Assembly: GCA_026119855.1 (NCBI GenBank)
Contig: JAOWBW010000087.1
Span: 1,707,501 to 1,771,500 of the forward strand
Length of the DNA stretch: 64,000 nt
Origin: Campanula takesimana
Taxonomy: Eukaryota > Streptophyta > Magnoliopsida > Asterales > Campanulaceae
Direction of reading: 5' to 3'
Shown here piece after piece: positions 1 through 11,465 of the stretch (the first letter of the stretch is position 1; each line of letters begins with the position of its first letter). The notes beneath the pieces were generated by a model. It was not told where the DNA came from and did no database searches. It worked only from the letters and a program-made list of their open reading frames with translations. A program made the translations under genes and the position numbers.

Positions 1-135
1 AAAAATACAAAAATGGTTCAAAACAGTAAATGCCAAACAGACCCTTGAAGTGCTTTCATATTGTTAGAAGGAGAATGCCATGAAGTTCTAACAAAATATC
101 ACCAAACATGCTCAAAACTTAAGTCACATGCTTAC

Positions 136-3100
136 ACGAATTTAATGTTCCTTGCAGTGATATCACTGGAAATTTCACCAACTAGCCTGTTAAAACTTAC
201 ATCCCTGTCCAAACCAAAATGCAAGAGGTTAGATTAAACTATTGAAGGGGAGAAAAAGAGAAGTAAGAGGATCCATTATATACATCAAAGATCCATATGC
301 TTTCACTGACATATTAAACTGGAAGTGAGTCAAAGAGAAACTTCATTAAACTGTACCACAACCTCTGAAAGGTGATCAATGTCTATAGTTGAATTAAAAA
401 ACTGCATGTAGTATATACGATAGATTCACTATATGGACACTATTATTCAAAATCGGAAAAGGATCAATGTATATATTTTTATTGGACGGCTTTTTGGAAG
501 TATTTGGTGCTTTTGTCCCCCATCAATTTGCTTCTAAAATCGTTTGTTGTCCATGGATACATCCTGACATAATCTACTGTGAGCAGAAAAACAAAGTGCA
601 TTCAGCGATAGAGCAATAAACCACAAGCATTTACTAAAGTTCTTTAAAAGCCTAGAGTCCAACTTGCTGCAGCATCACTTGCGGTCAAGGTATGACCAGT
701 CAACAGGGAGTGAAACAATATCTGGCAAAAGCCAATTCATGGAAATAATTGATGAGAGTTAGGAAGCAATTCATTGTACTAAGAAGTTCCAAAATCACTT
801 TCTCCAACCCAAAAGAACATTTCCCTTTCGATCAACTTTTTTAAGCTTAAGTCACTACCTCAACACCAATCAAAAGGACAGAGTATTTAAAAATTCATTC
901 ACAAAGATATCTATGAACACTTACGAAAATTATCTTCTGCATGTACTAATTGCCTTCATATGGAATTGAAGAGATACATAAAAAAAAATCATGTACTGGA
1001 CACTAGATTGATTTAAAAAGCAAGTGATAAGGAATTTATTAACCAACAGTTATATTGTATACTTACAGTGTTTCCAATAGCCTCATTCTCCAAATATATG
1101 CAGGTAACTCTCCAGCGATATTACAGTTTCTTAGTACCCTAAAATCATCAATGAAGTATATCAAACACATTTTCACACAATCCTAAACCAAGTAAATTCC
1201 TAGTACCATCGTCCACATACAATCTTTCTATGCTTATAGCATTCTGTAGCATGGGAAACCTCTGTGTTGGTCCACTTATCTCAGCGATCCTCCTGTACAT
1301 CGAGATACCAGCTTTGCTTAATCCCTTGTAAACAGACTATTCAATAAAATAATTTTACAGACTTTATGGCGGGGATGCATGTTCATTCAATTTGAATATT
1401 TAAGGACGTTTGTACTTACAAGTCAACTAACTGATCGAGAAGAGATATGCCAGAAGGAATCGGTCCCCGCATTCCAGTTGCAACCATTTCTCTACAATCA
1501 AACATTTGAAAACTGTAAGTAAAAGGAACCACAACTAAGCGTCTCCTTGGATATCAGAAAGAACGTACGAATGGTATAAATGATCTTACAGTCTTGTAAG
1601 CTGTTCCCAGTTCTGTATCATACCAGGTATTGACCCACTGAAGTTGTTGTCATTTATCCTACTGCATAATAAAGAAAAAAATGTTAGTATGTCGCCATTT
1701 AACCTCCTGGAGTGTGGCGGATGAGCAGGGGCATCACATCAACATTTGTTGTGATAGATTGGCAGTTTTAATGACATTTCCTTTGACAGAAACAAATGGC
1801 AGAAGAGATTCATGTAGCAGACCCCGTGTGATTGGGACGAAGACCTAGTGGAGTTGAGTATTACTTCCTCCGTCCCCAAAATAAGGGTCACGCTTGACTA
1901 ATCAACCTTTTAAGTATGGTTTTCTACGTGTTTGTACCTTGCTTATGCTGTAATAAAATTTGACTAAAATTGCTTCTTTTTCTAGAAACGCAACACTTAT
2001 TTTGGGAGGGACCAAAAAGACAACATGACCTCATTATGGAACGGAGGGAGTATAAAAAAGCATGATTAAGTTTAGAGTGTTTAGGGATCAATGAAATCAA
2101 ATACGATAGTTAAAGAAGAAAACTTACAAATCTGTTAAATTTCTTAGGTCAGCAAACGATGTTGGCAACTGGCCCACCAATTGATTTGAGGACAATATCC
2201 TAAATTCCCGTAAGATCAAAAGAAAGAAAACCAAAAATAGTTAGGCATCCGCCAAACTACATGTAGCTGAGAAAAGGAGTAAAGCATAAGCTGCAAAGAA
2301 ATCAAAGTCTTACATTGTCTTCAAGTTGAGCAATTTCCCAAGCTCAGGAGGAACAGTTCCAGAAAACTGGTTTGCCTCAAGGTTCCTGGTAAAAAAAGAA
2401 ACTCTGTTAGGATATGGAGAAGGGAGTTAGGCAGAGAGAGAGAGAGATTACAGTGGTACACGTGCTTAAATTACTAGACTTACAAAAAGAATGTCCATGT
2501 TAAACTGCTTAAACAGAAACTGGGAAATTAAATACAGAAGAAGACCTACAAGTATGTGAGAGTAGTTATATTCCCCAGCTCCTTCGGAATTTGCCCTGAT
2601 AAGCGGTTTCCAAGAAGTGTGCTGCATTAACGTTAACGTGATCAACAAAGACTTATAATTATACTGTATATAGGAAAATGGGAGGTGAAAGAGAGAGAGA
2701 GAGAAGACCTTACACTAAGTTCAGCTGCATTGAAGCCCATTCAAGTGGAATTGAACCGCTTAGGTAATTGTAAACAAAATCACTGAAAAATGGACATAAA
2801 AATGAAACAAACACATTGAATATTTTTTCATTCTGTAACAAAGGCCTCATGTTAGATGCTGGGACAAAAGTTCCTTTTTAAAATGAGAGCACATTTAAAT
2901 AGGCTCTTACACATCTTGAAGGTAAGGTAACTTAACCAGCTCAGGCGGAAGAACACCAGGAAGACTGTAAAACTTGAGTACGCTGAAAGAAATGAAAATC
3001 AATGTAAGCTTCAAACATAAAAGCAGTTCCGAAAAAGTAACTCAGAAGCAACAATGTTGAACAACCATATGTTAACGGCCATTGGTTGTGGACTAAACCG

Positions 3101-5044
3101 ACTAAATCATTGTAATCTAATGTGTGAAAAACAATTATAATCAACTTTCATCAAGGAACATGAGTGGCACTTAATTTTGCTTGAATGCTGCTCAAAAGCT
3201 ACGGATCTAATGTGGTCGGAATTCGATGCTCAGAAACAAATTAGGAAGCAGCGTGGAATCATATGACCAATCTAGTCCAAAGCATACTGTTTAAATGATC
3301 AATTTGAACTGGGCCCAGTTCTTTTGGATATGGTGGTTCAACGTAGTATGAAGAGGAGAACATAAGCAGAAACATACAAAACTCCACTCCCATCATATCT
3401 TTTAGAAAACTGCATAAGATAGTAACATCTCGAATACGAGAAAATTATGTTCCAAATTAAGGTTCAGTCATATAGGATTAGAGGGTCGTGTTTAATAAGG
3501 ACCGGTCATATCTGTGATATTGTCAAACCATGAGTTTATTCCTAAATATACTCCCTCCGTCCCATTTATACTTCAAAAAATTCCTTTTTGAGTGTCCCAT
3601 TTTATACTTCAGAACCCCAAAAAAGAAAAGTTTAGTGATACTTAGTATTATAAACTTTCCTTTCTGGGTTTTTGAAGTATAAAATGGGACACCCAAAAAG
3701 GAAGTTATTGAAGTATAAATGGGACGGAGGAGTATATATATATTGACGGGAACTAGTAGGAGATACAGACTAGCACATAGCATGGTTGCTTGGAAGAGTA
3801 AGTCAAGAGCACTATACATCCTTACGACGTGACAATCAGTGGTGTTTCCATTGTTGCATACACAATCAACACGAGCCTCCTGTGGTGCCACCATAGCCAT
3901 ATCAACTAGACAAGAATTTCCATCAAACTTCCAGTTTCTTGCACCCATAGTACTTGCAATTTGTTGTAGAGCTTCAACTAAATGAATTCATAGAAGACAT
4001 TAATCGGAATAAAGTTAGAGACACAGATGTAAGATAATGTCAAAGCAAAAAAATTGCTAAGTAACATGTAGGGAAGTACTCCCCCTATTCCAAAACAACT
4101 TGCACTAATTTCCTTCATCGAGTGTCCCACTTGTAAGTCTCACTTTCCTAAAATATATAACTTTTATTGCTTTTTATTCACCCTAACACACACTTGTCAT
4201 AATCACACAGTTAAATTGTGGGTCTAACTCTTAAATCAGCAAACTCACAACCACTTTTTCAGTCACAATACTTTTGAATATATACACTCTCTCCTTAATT
4301 CACATCTCCAAAAAATTTGGGATGGACGGAGTATATAATCAAAAAAAAAAAAAAAAAAAAAAAAAAGCAAAATTTTCTGAAACCTGCCCAGATAGTTTAT
4401 TAACAAAATTTTATCCCATCAACTTCATAAAACAAGAGAAATTTGAAAATCAAAATCAATGAAATTTGAATTTGTTCAAAGCATAATCATCTTGTGTTTT
4501 CAAACAATTGACCCAAAAGAATAAATTCATTCCTTTGAACTCAAAATCTCCGTAATCATTTCGAGCAAATTATTTCGAGTATCGCCGCTATTGCACTGTG
4601 AGTACTCCCTCGCCATTAATGATCGTCCATTTTCAAAAAATAAATGAAAATAAATTGGTGAATGAGGATGAAATCAAAATTGCTCATTATCCAAGAACAC
4701 AAACATGTCAGGCCAGTTCAAAATTCTCGGCAAAAAAAAAAAAAAAATAAATAAATAAACAAATAAGCAAGTAAAGTTTTTCAGTAATCATTCAATGAAG
4801 CATTAAAATCAGAAAAAACAGGAACGGGAAATCAAACAGAAATTGCTCGATTAGAGTTAATTTTCCATTTCACATTTTTTGAGAACAAATTTCAACGCAA
4901 CTCTCAGTAAGTAACTCACTGACCTTCTTCTTGCGGAACCACTGATTCAACGTAACTAAGCAACATGACAAGGCTCATCACAACAACGATGCCGACGACG
5001 GCGTTCCGCCGGAGCAGCATCGGAACGGTTAACGACAAGTTCAT
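136..5044 (-). CDS. LRR-VIII-2 type receptor-like kinase, N-terminal part (12 exons, runs off left edge)
   Basis: Exons (minus): 5044-4924, 3977-3818, 2982-2911, 2782-2714, 2621-2550, 2385-2314, 2199-2128, 1661-1590, 1491-1420, 1292-1221, 1138-1067, 204-136. All junctions are GT-AG and the frame stays open through about 331 residues. The ATG at 5044 starts a signal peptide (hydrophobic VVGIVVVMSLVMLLSY), then an N-terminal cap (VEALQQIAS, later CVCNNGNTTDCHVVRI), then ten LRR exons of 69-72 bp, nearly all phase 2, with repeats such as LSGSIPLEW, LSGQIPKELGNI, FSGTVPPELGKL and DVSFNRLVGEI. This one-repeat-per-exon layout and the cap match plant LRR-RLK subfamily VIII-2 (At1g07650/At1g53430 relatives). 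In that family a malectin-like domain, a membrane segment and a Ser/Thr kinase follow; here they would lie left of position 1. The protein would sit in the plasma membrane; its ligand is unknown. Introns 1, 2 and 7 each hold a Stowaway MITE, and intron 11 (205-1066) is unusually long. Confidence 0.9.
1864..2050. mobile_element. Stowaway-type MITE in LRR-kinase intron 7
   Basis: Ends CTTCCTCCGTCCCC and GGAACGGAGGGAG are inverted repeats flanked by TA on both sides. Length is 187 bp. It lies wholly inside the intron between exons 1661-1590 and 2199-2128, away from splice sites. Confidence 0.85.
3551..3732. mobile_element. Stowaway-type MITE in LRR-kinase intron 2
   Basis: Terminal repeats continue far inward (CTCCCTCCGTCCCATTTATA against TATAAATGGGACGGAGGAG), so the whole 182 bp can fold into a hairpin. 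TA flanks both ends. It is close to exon 2 (3818-3977). Confidence 0.9.
4079..4331. mobile_element. Stowaway-type MITE in LRR-kinase intron 1
   Basis: Left end CTCCCCCTATTCCAAAAC, right end TTGGGATGGACGGAG, TA at both sides. A poly-A tract of about 25 bases follows at 4342-4366. Confidence 0.8.
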
Positions 5045-5232
5045 AATCGATAATGTTAGAGAGAGAGAGATAGAGAGAGGGGAATGAACTGGTGAGATTG
5101 GTCGACGTAATGGGAAACATGACAGAAAGTGAGATTTAAGGGTCAAAGATTGATTATTCGTTGGTAATTGAATTCCATTTTTGGACTTATTACCCTAACG
5201 CCCCTAAAAACTAACTCATTTCTTGAAAAATA

Positions 5233-5490
5233 CTCCCTCTGTCCTTAAATGAGTGTCCATTTTCAAGAATTTTTTGTCCCTAAATGAGTGTCTTTTTTTA
5301 ACATAACTTTCTCCCTAAACATTTTTTTTGAAAATTTTTTCACCGGTTTCTTTATATGTGCAAAACTAAAGGTTTGGAAAGGATATTACAAGATTATATA
5401 TGAATCGTTGTTACCAAATTGTTCAAAAAATTGAGATTTTCAATGTCCCTTAAAATGAAATTTAGACACTCATTTAGGGACAGAAGTAGG
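5233..5490. mobile_element. Stowaway-type MITE upstream of the LRR-kinase gene
   Basis: Left arm CTCCCTCTGTCCTTAAATG and right arm CATTTAGGGACAGAAGTAGG pair. TA flanks. It lies about 190 bp upstream of the kinase ATG, so it sits in that gene's likely promoter. Confidence 0.8.
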
Positions 5491-5817
5491 TAGTAACAAG
5501 TATTATTTTTATTACCTCCATGTCAACACATCCTAATATTTATTACCTTAAAGCCCTTCGTTCGGATCTGGATAAGCGTCAGATAAGCTTCCCCCCCCCC
5601 CGCCCACCTCTCTTTCTCTCTCTCTAAAAGCCCTCTTCTATCTCAGACGACCATCCCCTCCCCCGACTCCTACCACCCTCCCAAACCTCCGGTCAAGCCC
5701 CCCTTGTCTCCCTTGTCGCTGCTTCTTCGTGCGGATCTGGATAAGCGCCAGAAAAGCTGCAAAAATTCATATTTTGTTGCCGAAATTTAGATCTGGTTAT
5801 TACGAGATAGGTGAAGG
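5491..5817. other. Intergenic stretch with a duplicated 20-bp motif
   Basis: No gene seen. GCGGATCTGGATAAGCGCCA (about 5731) and a near copy (about 5563) are directly repeated about 170 bp apart. A C-rich and CT-rich tract lies between them. The second copy leads into GATCTGG and the hAT target site. Confidence 0.5.
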
Positions 5818-6274
5818 TAGGGATGACCAAAACCGGTTCCGGGCCCGGTTCCGGTTCGGAACCGCCGGTTCCGGTTCGGCATATATGTGACCCTGAACCG
5901 GCCCGCGCTTACACCGGTTCCGGTTCCGGTCATCACAATCCGGTTCCGGTTCAGTCCGCGCTATCTTTTTTTATTTTTTTTATCATACAATAATGAATAA
6001 ACATGTTAAAATTTATTAAAAGACAAGAGATTTTTATTTTATAATACACTAATGAATAAACATGTTAAAATTTATTGAAAAATAAGGGATTTTTATTTTT
6101 TTTAATGGAAATGCCGATCCGGTTCCGGTTCCGGTTCGCCATATATGTGACCCTGAACCGGCCCGCGCTTACCACGGTTCCGGTTACTCCGGTTCCGGTT
6201 TACTCCCGGGTTTGCTCCGATTCCGGGCTTTTCCGGTCCGGTTTTCCGGTTCCGGTCCGGTTTGGCCATCCCTA
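5818..6274. mobile_element. Non-autonomous hAT (Ac/Ds-like) element, 457 bp
   Basis: A perfect 8-bp target duplication GGTGAAGG flanks the element (5810-5817 and 6275-6282). Termini are TAGGGATGACCAAAACCGG and its partner ending TTTGGCCATCCCTA. TAGGGATG is the known Ac-type end. Both subterminal zones are packed with CCGGTTCCGGTT-type hexamers, the layout expected of hAT transposase binding sites. The AT-rich middle contains a direct repeat (TAATGAATAAACATGTTAAA at about 5991 and 6051). No transposase is present. The clean duplication suggests a fairly recent insertion. Confidence 0.95.
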
Positions 6275-6384
6275 GGTGAAGGTAGTGAAGGGGAGCCAAA
6301 TCTAGTTCAGAACGATGTTGCTAAAACAGAGGTAGGACAGTAGGATAGACAATGCCAGATCTTGTCGGATCTACTTTTTGGAGA

Positions 6385-7125
6385 CAAATAGCTATTTTGG
6401 TTTATTTTTTGTTAATTTTAGGCTGAAAATGTATGAGAGATACTCCTTCCGTCCCACCACAAGTGAGACCAACTTGTGGGGCACAATAATTAAGAAAAAG
6501 TTGGTGGATGTGTGGTAGAAAATGAAGAGAGAGAATGAGTGGGGTAAATAGTTGTGTTGGTTGAATAAAATGAGTGGTGGAAAATGAAGAGAGAAAATGA
6601 GTGGGGTTAAATTGTGGGGTTGGTTGAATATAAATATATTAAAACATTTCCATTTTGGGAAGTCTCACTTGTGGTGGAACGGAGGGAGCATGTCACAAAG
6701 CTATTTTTTGTTAAAAAAATAATTTACTTATGGGCTGAAAATTGTATGAGAGATATATCACAAAGCTATTTTGGTTGATTTTTTGTTAATTTTTGGCTGG
6801 AAATTTTGGGAGTAAGTTTTTTTTGTTGTTGTTGTTGGGCTGAAATTTTTATGAGACATGTCACAGAGCAATTTTAATTCAATTTTTGTTATTTTTTAGG
6901 CTGAAATTGTATGAGAGATATATCACATAGTTATTTTAGTTGATTTTTTGTAGATTTTTGCTAAAAATTGTCTCAGAGATATGTCACAAGCTATTTTAGT
7001 TGATATTCTATTAACTTTTAGCTGAAAATTGTTTGAGTGATATGTCACAAAGCAATTTTTATTGATTTTCTGTTAATTTTGTCTTGAAAATTATTCGAGA
7101 GATATGTCATAAAGTGTGTGTGAGT
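6385..7125 (+). repeat. Decayed tandem array, unit about 62 bp
   Basis: About eight diverged copies of a unit containing GAGAGATATGTCACAAAGC, TATTTTGGTTGATTTTTTG and TTAATTTTTGGCTGAAAATT. A MITE (6443-6688) splits one unit exactly at its internal TA. No coding potential seen. Confidence 0.75.
6443..6688. mobile_element. Stowaway-type MITE inserted in the 62-bp array
   Basis: Arms CTCCTTCCGTCCCACCACAA and TTGTGGTGGAACGGAGGGAG. Its interior (AATGAAGAGAGAGAATGAG, GTTGGTTGAATA) matches the copies at 32353-32634 and 40865-41145, so these three form one subfamily. Confidence 0.9.
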
Positions 7126-7474
7126 TGTGTCACACAGTGTGAGAGTTGTGCCACAAAGCGTCTGGAATTTCGGCAAAAACATGAGTTGAGCCGTTGAGGT
7201 ATTTTCATACTAGGGGCTCTAGCGGAATTGCAAAAATGCTTAATCTTAATAAAGGAAACAATTTATGCTGAAGTGCCTCGGTAGAATTGGCCGAAAAGGT
7301 TCGTTGGTAAATGATTAATTAATCATTCATGTGATCCAAACGTTGTAATTTGCTTAGCTGTGGTCCAAATTATTTATATCGAGTGAAAAGACAAAGTGGT
7401 CCAAATTTTGTTTAATACTAGATTTTATATTATGAGATGTACACATGCGACCATATGACAAAATAAACAGTGTA
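7126..7474. other. Intergenic, nothing recognised
   Basis: No gene, repeat or RNA feature could be supported here. Confidence 0.5.
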
Positions 7475-7711
7475 CTCCCTCATTTTGAAAATCAAAAAAT
7501 TGGTGGATTTAAGAATTAAGGAAAAGGACAAAAGGTGATGTGTTGTGAGTGTTGATAGTTTGATAGGAGAGAGGAAGTGGGATAGAGAAGAGTTAGTGAA
7601 TAATTGTTGTGAGTATGACATGTAGGACTCACTTTCCATTTTAGAATTTTGACTCTTAAAATGGGTCGTTCTTTTAGGAAATTTTTTACTCTTAAAATGG
7701 GACGAAGAGAG
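7475..7711. mobile_element. Degenerate Stowaway-type MITE
   Basis: Left end CTCCCTCATTTTGAAAATC and right end TTAAAATGGGACGAAGAGAG, TA at both sides. The interior resembles the subfamily at 42629-43132 (GTTGTGAGT, GAGAGAGGAAGTGGG). Confidence 0.7.
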
Positions 7712-8341
7712 TAAATAACTATCGAAGCCAAAATTTTCGGGCATGAGTTTATAATTGTGATAGGATATATAATAAGTATACAAATTTAATATACAAGAGG
7801 TCAAAAATTAATTCAATGCAAAGTTTATCTAAATTAAGAGAGTTAAAATGTACAATATCATCTCTTTTACTTATAAAAATCATTTTTTAATTTTTTGAAG
7901 AAGTTAAAATTGTCACATTACTAAATTGAAGGGGTGAGCAACCCTTTTATTCAAATCATGTCGTACGTTTAGCTAGTAAAATGAATTAGTATTTCATTCG
8001 GATCGCGCTCCGCCGTTCCAATACACAAAACCGTAAAGCTACATTAATCCTCATTCGGAAAATTTTATAAACAAACTTTACTAAAAAAAAAAAAAAAAAA
8101 CATCAATATGTGTTTAAATAATAAAAATTTGTACTTGGATAACTAAAAAAAAGTTATCGCAATTGTTTGTTTGGACGAAGAAAATACTAACGCGGCATAT
8201 TAAATTAAAGTAGTTGGATTGGATACATCCTAAAAATAGAAAAACCAATAAATATAATAAAAGATGGTAGGCCATGTTATTTGGAAGATAATTGACTTTT
8301 TGCATGGCTAGCTGCATGTGTTCATAATGAGAAATGTCATA
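7712..8341. other. Intergenic, AT-rich, nothing recognised
   Basis: Only a poly-A run near 8082-8100 stands out. No coding exon could be supported on either strand. Confidence 0.5.
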
Positions 8342-8492
8342 CTCCTCCGTCTCATTAAAAGGTTCACCATTTTGGTGATACACGTAAATTAAGAAAAACT
8401 ATTTGTGTAAGAAAGGTTGTGAGAGGGAAGAAGTTAGTGTGTATGACAAGTGGGGCCTACAATTTAAATATGTGAGAGGGGAAAGTTAGTGG

Positions 8493-8717
8493 TAGGGCTG
8501 TGCAAACAAAAGTAGGAACCGGACCGGACCAATAGAACCGGACCGAACCAATAAAAACCGGACCGAACCAATAGTGTTGGTTCGGTTCTGGTTCCAAAAT
8601 CCTCTAGAACCGGTTAATTGGTCCGGTCCTGGTTTTTTTAAAAATATACACGGTTCTGGACCGGACCGGACCAATCATTCATATATAGTATAATATATAT
8701 TCATAATATATATAAAA

Positions 8718-8761
<44 letters not shown>

Positions 8762-9194
8762 TACAGTAGTACTTGTTTTTATCTTTGATATCTATAGTAT
8801 TATATATACACAGTTGTTTTTTGAAAGTGTTTCATTAATTTTATAATTTAAGCAAAAAAAATGTTTGTTTTTTCCTCATATAATTAATTTCATGCTTTGC
8901 AGTTGCACCTAATATTTCATGTGGTTTGACTTTGAATTGTTGAGAGCTGAGACCACTATGTTCAATTATTTTAGTTTTTGGCTTACGGATGTATTGTTTT
9001 GAGTGGAAAAATTTGTATATAGGTAGAACCGTAGAACCGGACCGGAACCGGATTAATAGAACCGGACCAATGACATCGGTTCTGAAAAGTATTGGTCTGG
9101 TCCTGGTTCTAAATTTTTATAGAACCGCACTATTGGTCTGGTCCCGGTTTTGTGAAATTTAGACAAAAACCGGACCGGACCGTGAACACCCCTA
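8493..9194. mobile_element. Non-autonomous hAT element, 702 bp, nested in a MITE
   Basis: A perfect 8-bp duplication GTTAGTGG lies at 8485-8492 and 9195-9202. Termini are TAGGGCTGTGCA and the complement of TAGGGGTGTTCA. Both subterminal zones carry many AACCGGACCGGACC-type repeats. The middle holds a (TA)n tract and no ORF of note. It shares end type and CCGG-rich subterminal design with 5818-6274, but the repeat unit differs (ACCGGACC here, CCGGTT there), so it is a separate family. Confidence 0.95.
8718..8757. repeat. (TA)n microsatellite inside the hAT element
   Basis: About 40 bases of uninterrupted TA repeats. Confidence 0.9.
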
Positions 9195-9627
9195 GTTAGT
9201 GGGTATGACAAATGGGGCCTGCATTTTAATTATGTGAGATGAGAAAGTTAGTGGGTATGACAAGTGGGCCCCATGTTTTTTTCCATTTTAAGAAATGGTG
9301 AAGCTTCTAACGGGACAACCTTTTGGATAATTGGTGAAGTTTTTAGTTTTAGTGGGACGGAGGGAGTATGTGTGTGCGGTCAAACATGGCAATACATTTT
9401 CCTTTCTATTTCTATTATTGGTGTTTGATTAGTAGTAGTACTACTACTACTTTTTCTATTCACCCTGCTTTTTGCGGTCTTGATAATCTTCATTGTCCAC
9501 TAATTCTAGTTTTGCAGAATAATTCTGTTTTGACTTTTGATTGATTAGTAAATTGTGAGAACTCACTCCAATGTCCAAACAACAAGAAGTGGGGATATAC
9601 TTTTTGGGTTTAATCGTAGTGCCTTAG

Positions 9628-9853
9628 GGATTTCGAACAGCTCCACACCGAGCGGTTAGCTCCCCCCGATGGTTTCGATTGGAGCCACCTCATTTTAGCT
9701 CCACCCAACGGATGAGATGTGTCTGAACTCAGTGAGACCCACAAAAAATTGAAATCATCTTAGCCGCACACCAAAACCGCTCGCCTATGTAGCCTTGATC
9801 GGAGCCGTTGGGTGGAAGGGTGTAGCTAACTTGGGTGGAGCGGTTCCGGGTCC
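9628..9853. mobile_element. MULE-like MITE, 226 bp
   Basis: Flanked by the direct repeat AGTGCCTTAG (9618-9627 and 9854-9863), the 9-10 bp size typical of Mutator-like insertion. Inverted ends align as GGATTTCGAACAGCTCC with GGACCCGGAACCGCTCC, and both continue to TTAGCT. The interior is GC-richer than its surroundings (ACCCAACGG, CCGTTGGGT). No ORF. Confidence 0.75.
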
Positions 9854-10132
9854 AGTGCCTTAGTCCATTTGGATGTTGGATGTGTACTCTAATTTTTTTT
9901 CCAATGATTCACTTCCCCGATTTAATAATATCTTTTAAAATTTAATTAGAATAACTAAATTAATGCACCTTCAGTTTCACAATAATATGAGAACCTGGGA
10001 AAGAACATGTTTTTTCTTTTGATGTTCGCGTAAAACGTGTTTTTAAAATGGCGCGGTGGCATTTTTTTAAAAAACGGGAAGTTGTTTTAAAACAGGTGGT
10101 GGCATTTTTGTAAATAATTGATGCTTGTCGGA

Positions 10133-10265
10133 AGTGTCAGTGTTAGTGTTAAAAATTGTCAGCCATGTACACTAGCACTTATTAACACAACCACTGGCAC
10201 TTTTGATAAGTGTCATTGGCAATGTTTAATGACTGTCAATTTTTAACACTACCACTGACACTTAA
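10133..10265. repeat. Inverted repeat with 30-bp arms
   Basis: AGTGTCAGTGTTAGTGTTAA (start 10133) pairs with TTAACACTACCACTGACACT (about 10244-10263); the loop holds more short ACTGGCACTTTT/AGTGTCATT matches. Flanking ACGTGTTTTT-like motifs near 10037 and 10410 also face each other. Likely a DNA-transposon remnant, superfamily not determined. Confidence 0.6.
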
Positions 10266-10584
10266 GAAAAGTGTTAGTTTCATGTTTATAAAATGTCAGT
10301 TTGAATTACTGCATTTTTGTAATATTCTGGGCATGTATGATGCTTGTTAGTATTTACGAAAATGTCACCGCTTGTTTTCTAAAAATAAGCGTCAACGTTT
10401 TTGCAAAAACACGTTTTTCTATTCTTAAGATAAAACACGTTTTTCACAAGACCTACTCCACAATAATAGTCTCATTTACAAAATATCCTAGAGAGAGAGA
10501 GAGAGAGAGATAAAAGATTGACATGAATTTTGGTAGATAATAAATAAACCTGGGTTTAATCTTGCTAAGATCAAAATTGAGTTA

Positions 10585-10850
10585 CTCCCTCCGTTTCATA
10601 ATACATGACGTTTTAGGAGCAATTTTTTGTTCCAGAATATTTGACGTTTTACTATTACCAAGAAAGAATTACTCTTGTTTACCTATTATACCCTCATTCA
10701 TTAATTGTGAATTATTTCTTGTATAAGCATTTAAATGCCTAGGTAATTGGATACTTTTAGGGGCACATATGTCTTTTTAATATGTATTAATTGCAGTTCT
10801 TAATATGCATGAAGAAGTTTAAAACGACATGTATTATGAAACGGATGGAG
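10585..10850. mobile_element. Stowaway-type MITE, ACATGACGTTTTAGGAG subfamily
   Basis: Ends CTCCCTCCGTTTCATAATAC and TATTATGAAACGGATGGAG with TA flanks. The body is very similar to the copy at 42078-42351 (ACATGACGTTTTAGGAG, TTTGACGTTTTACTATT, CTCATTCATTAATTGT). Confidence 0.9.
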
Positions 10851-11465
10851 TAGTTAAATGACTTTTTCGTGTCCCTCAATTTTGACATTTGAGGTGCTTA
10901 TTATGAGGCTAACTTTTTTGGGACTAATTTCACGAGCCTCCTCCAATCAAATCCATTTGTCACGTAAGGACTTGACATTTACACCATGTCATCAATCTTT
11001 CTCTACCTCTTTTTCTCTCTCTTTGGAACCACCCTCACCTACCAAACGATCCCTCCTTCCTCTTCTGCCTTCAGTTCGCCAAGATGTGACCAGAGACTTT
11101 CATCTAGACAGATAAGATATGAAGGTTTGATATTTTGGTTTTAGGAAATTTCGCAACAAATCCAAATTTGTGGTTGAAATCAGAAAGGAACCAACCAAAC
11201 CTTACTAGTGGTGGATTGTCTAAAAAAATCGTGGTGTTTTTTTTTCTGTGGTTGTGTCTAAGGTTGTGTCTTCGTCTAAAGCTTTGACTGTGTCAGTTTT
11301 ATAGTGAATGTGTCAAGTTATAGTACTAGTGATATATACGTAATATATATCTACAATGGGGGTTGGAATCTAGGCCTCCTCACCCAGATAAAAACCCATC
11401 AAAATTCACGGCATATTGAAAAACTCATGGAAACCCATCGATGGTCAAAAGATAAGTTTACACCT
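10851..11465. other. Intergenic, no gene seen
   Basis: An 85-codon ORF starting at 10858 has low-complexity, CT-rich content and no recognisable motif; not called. Confidence 0.5.

Larger units (their letters stand above)
8342..9366. mobile_element. Stowaway-type MITE split by a hAT element
   Basis: Left end CTCCTCCGTCTCATTAAAAG, right end AGTGGGACGGAGGGAG, TA flanks. The interior has short tandem copies of AAGTTAGTGGGTATGACAAG with GGGGCC. One copy is the target of the hAT insertion at 8493-9194; without it the MITE is about 315 bp. Confidence 0.85.

Noticed and set aside
534..576. Possible terminal exon of the LRR kinase (acceptor at 577 followed by a short frame and stop)
   Set aside because: The true next exon, encoding DVSFNRLVGEI in the right phase, is at 136-204; the short frame has no LRR content.
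7430..7804. 124-codon minus ORF
   Set aside because: It crosses a whole MITE and both its ends, so it is a chance frame.
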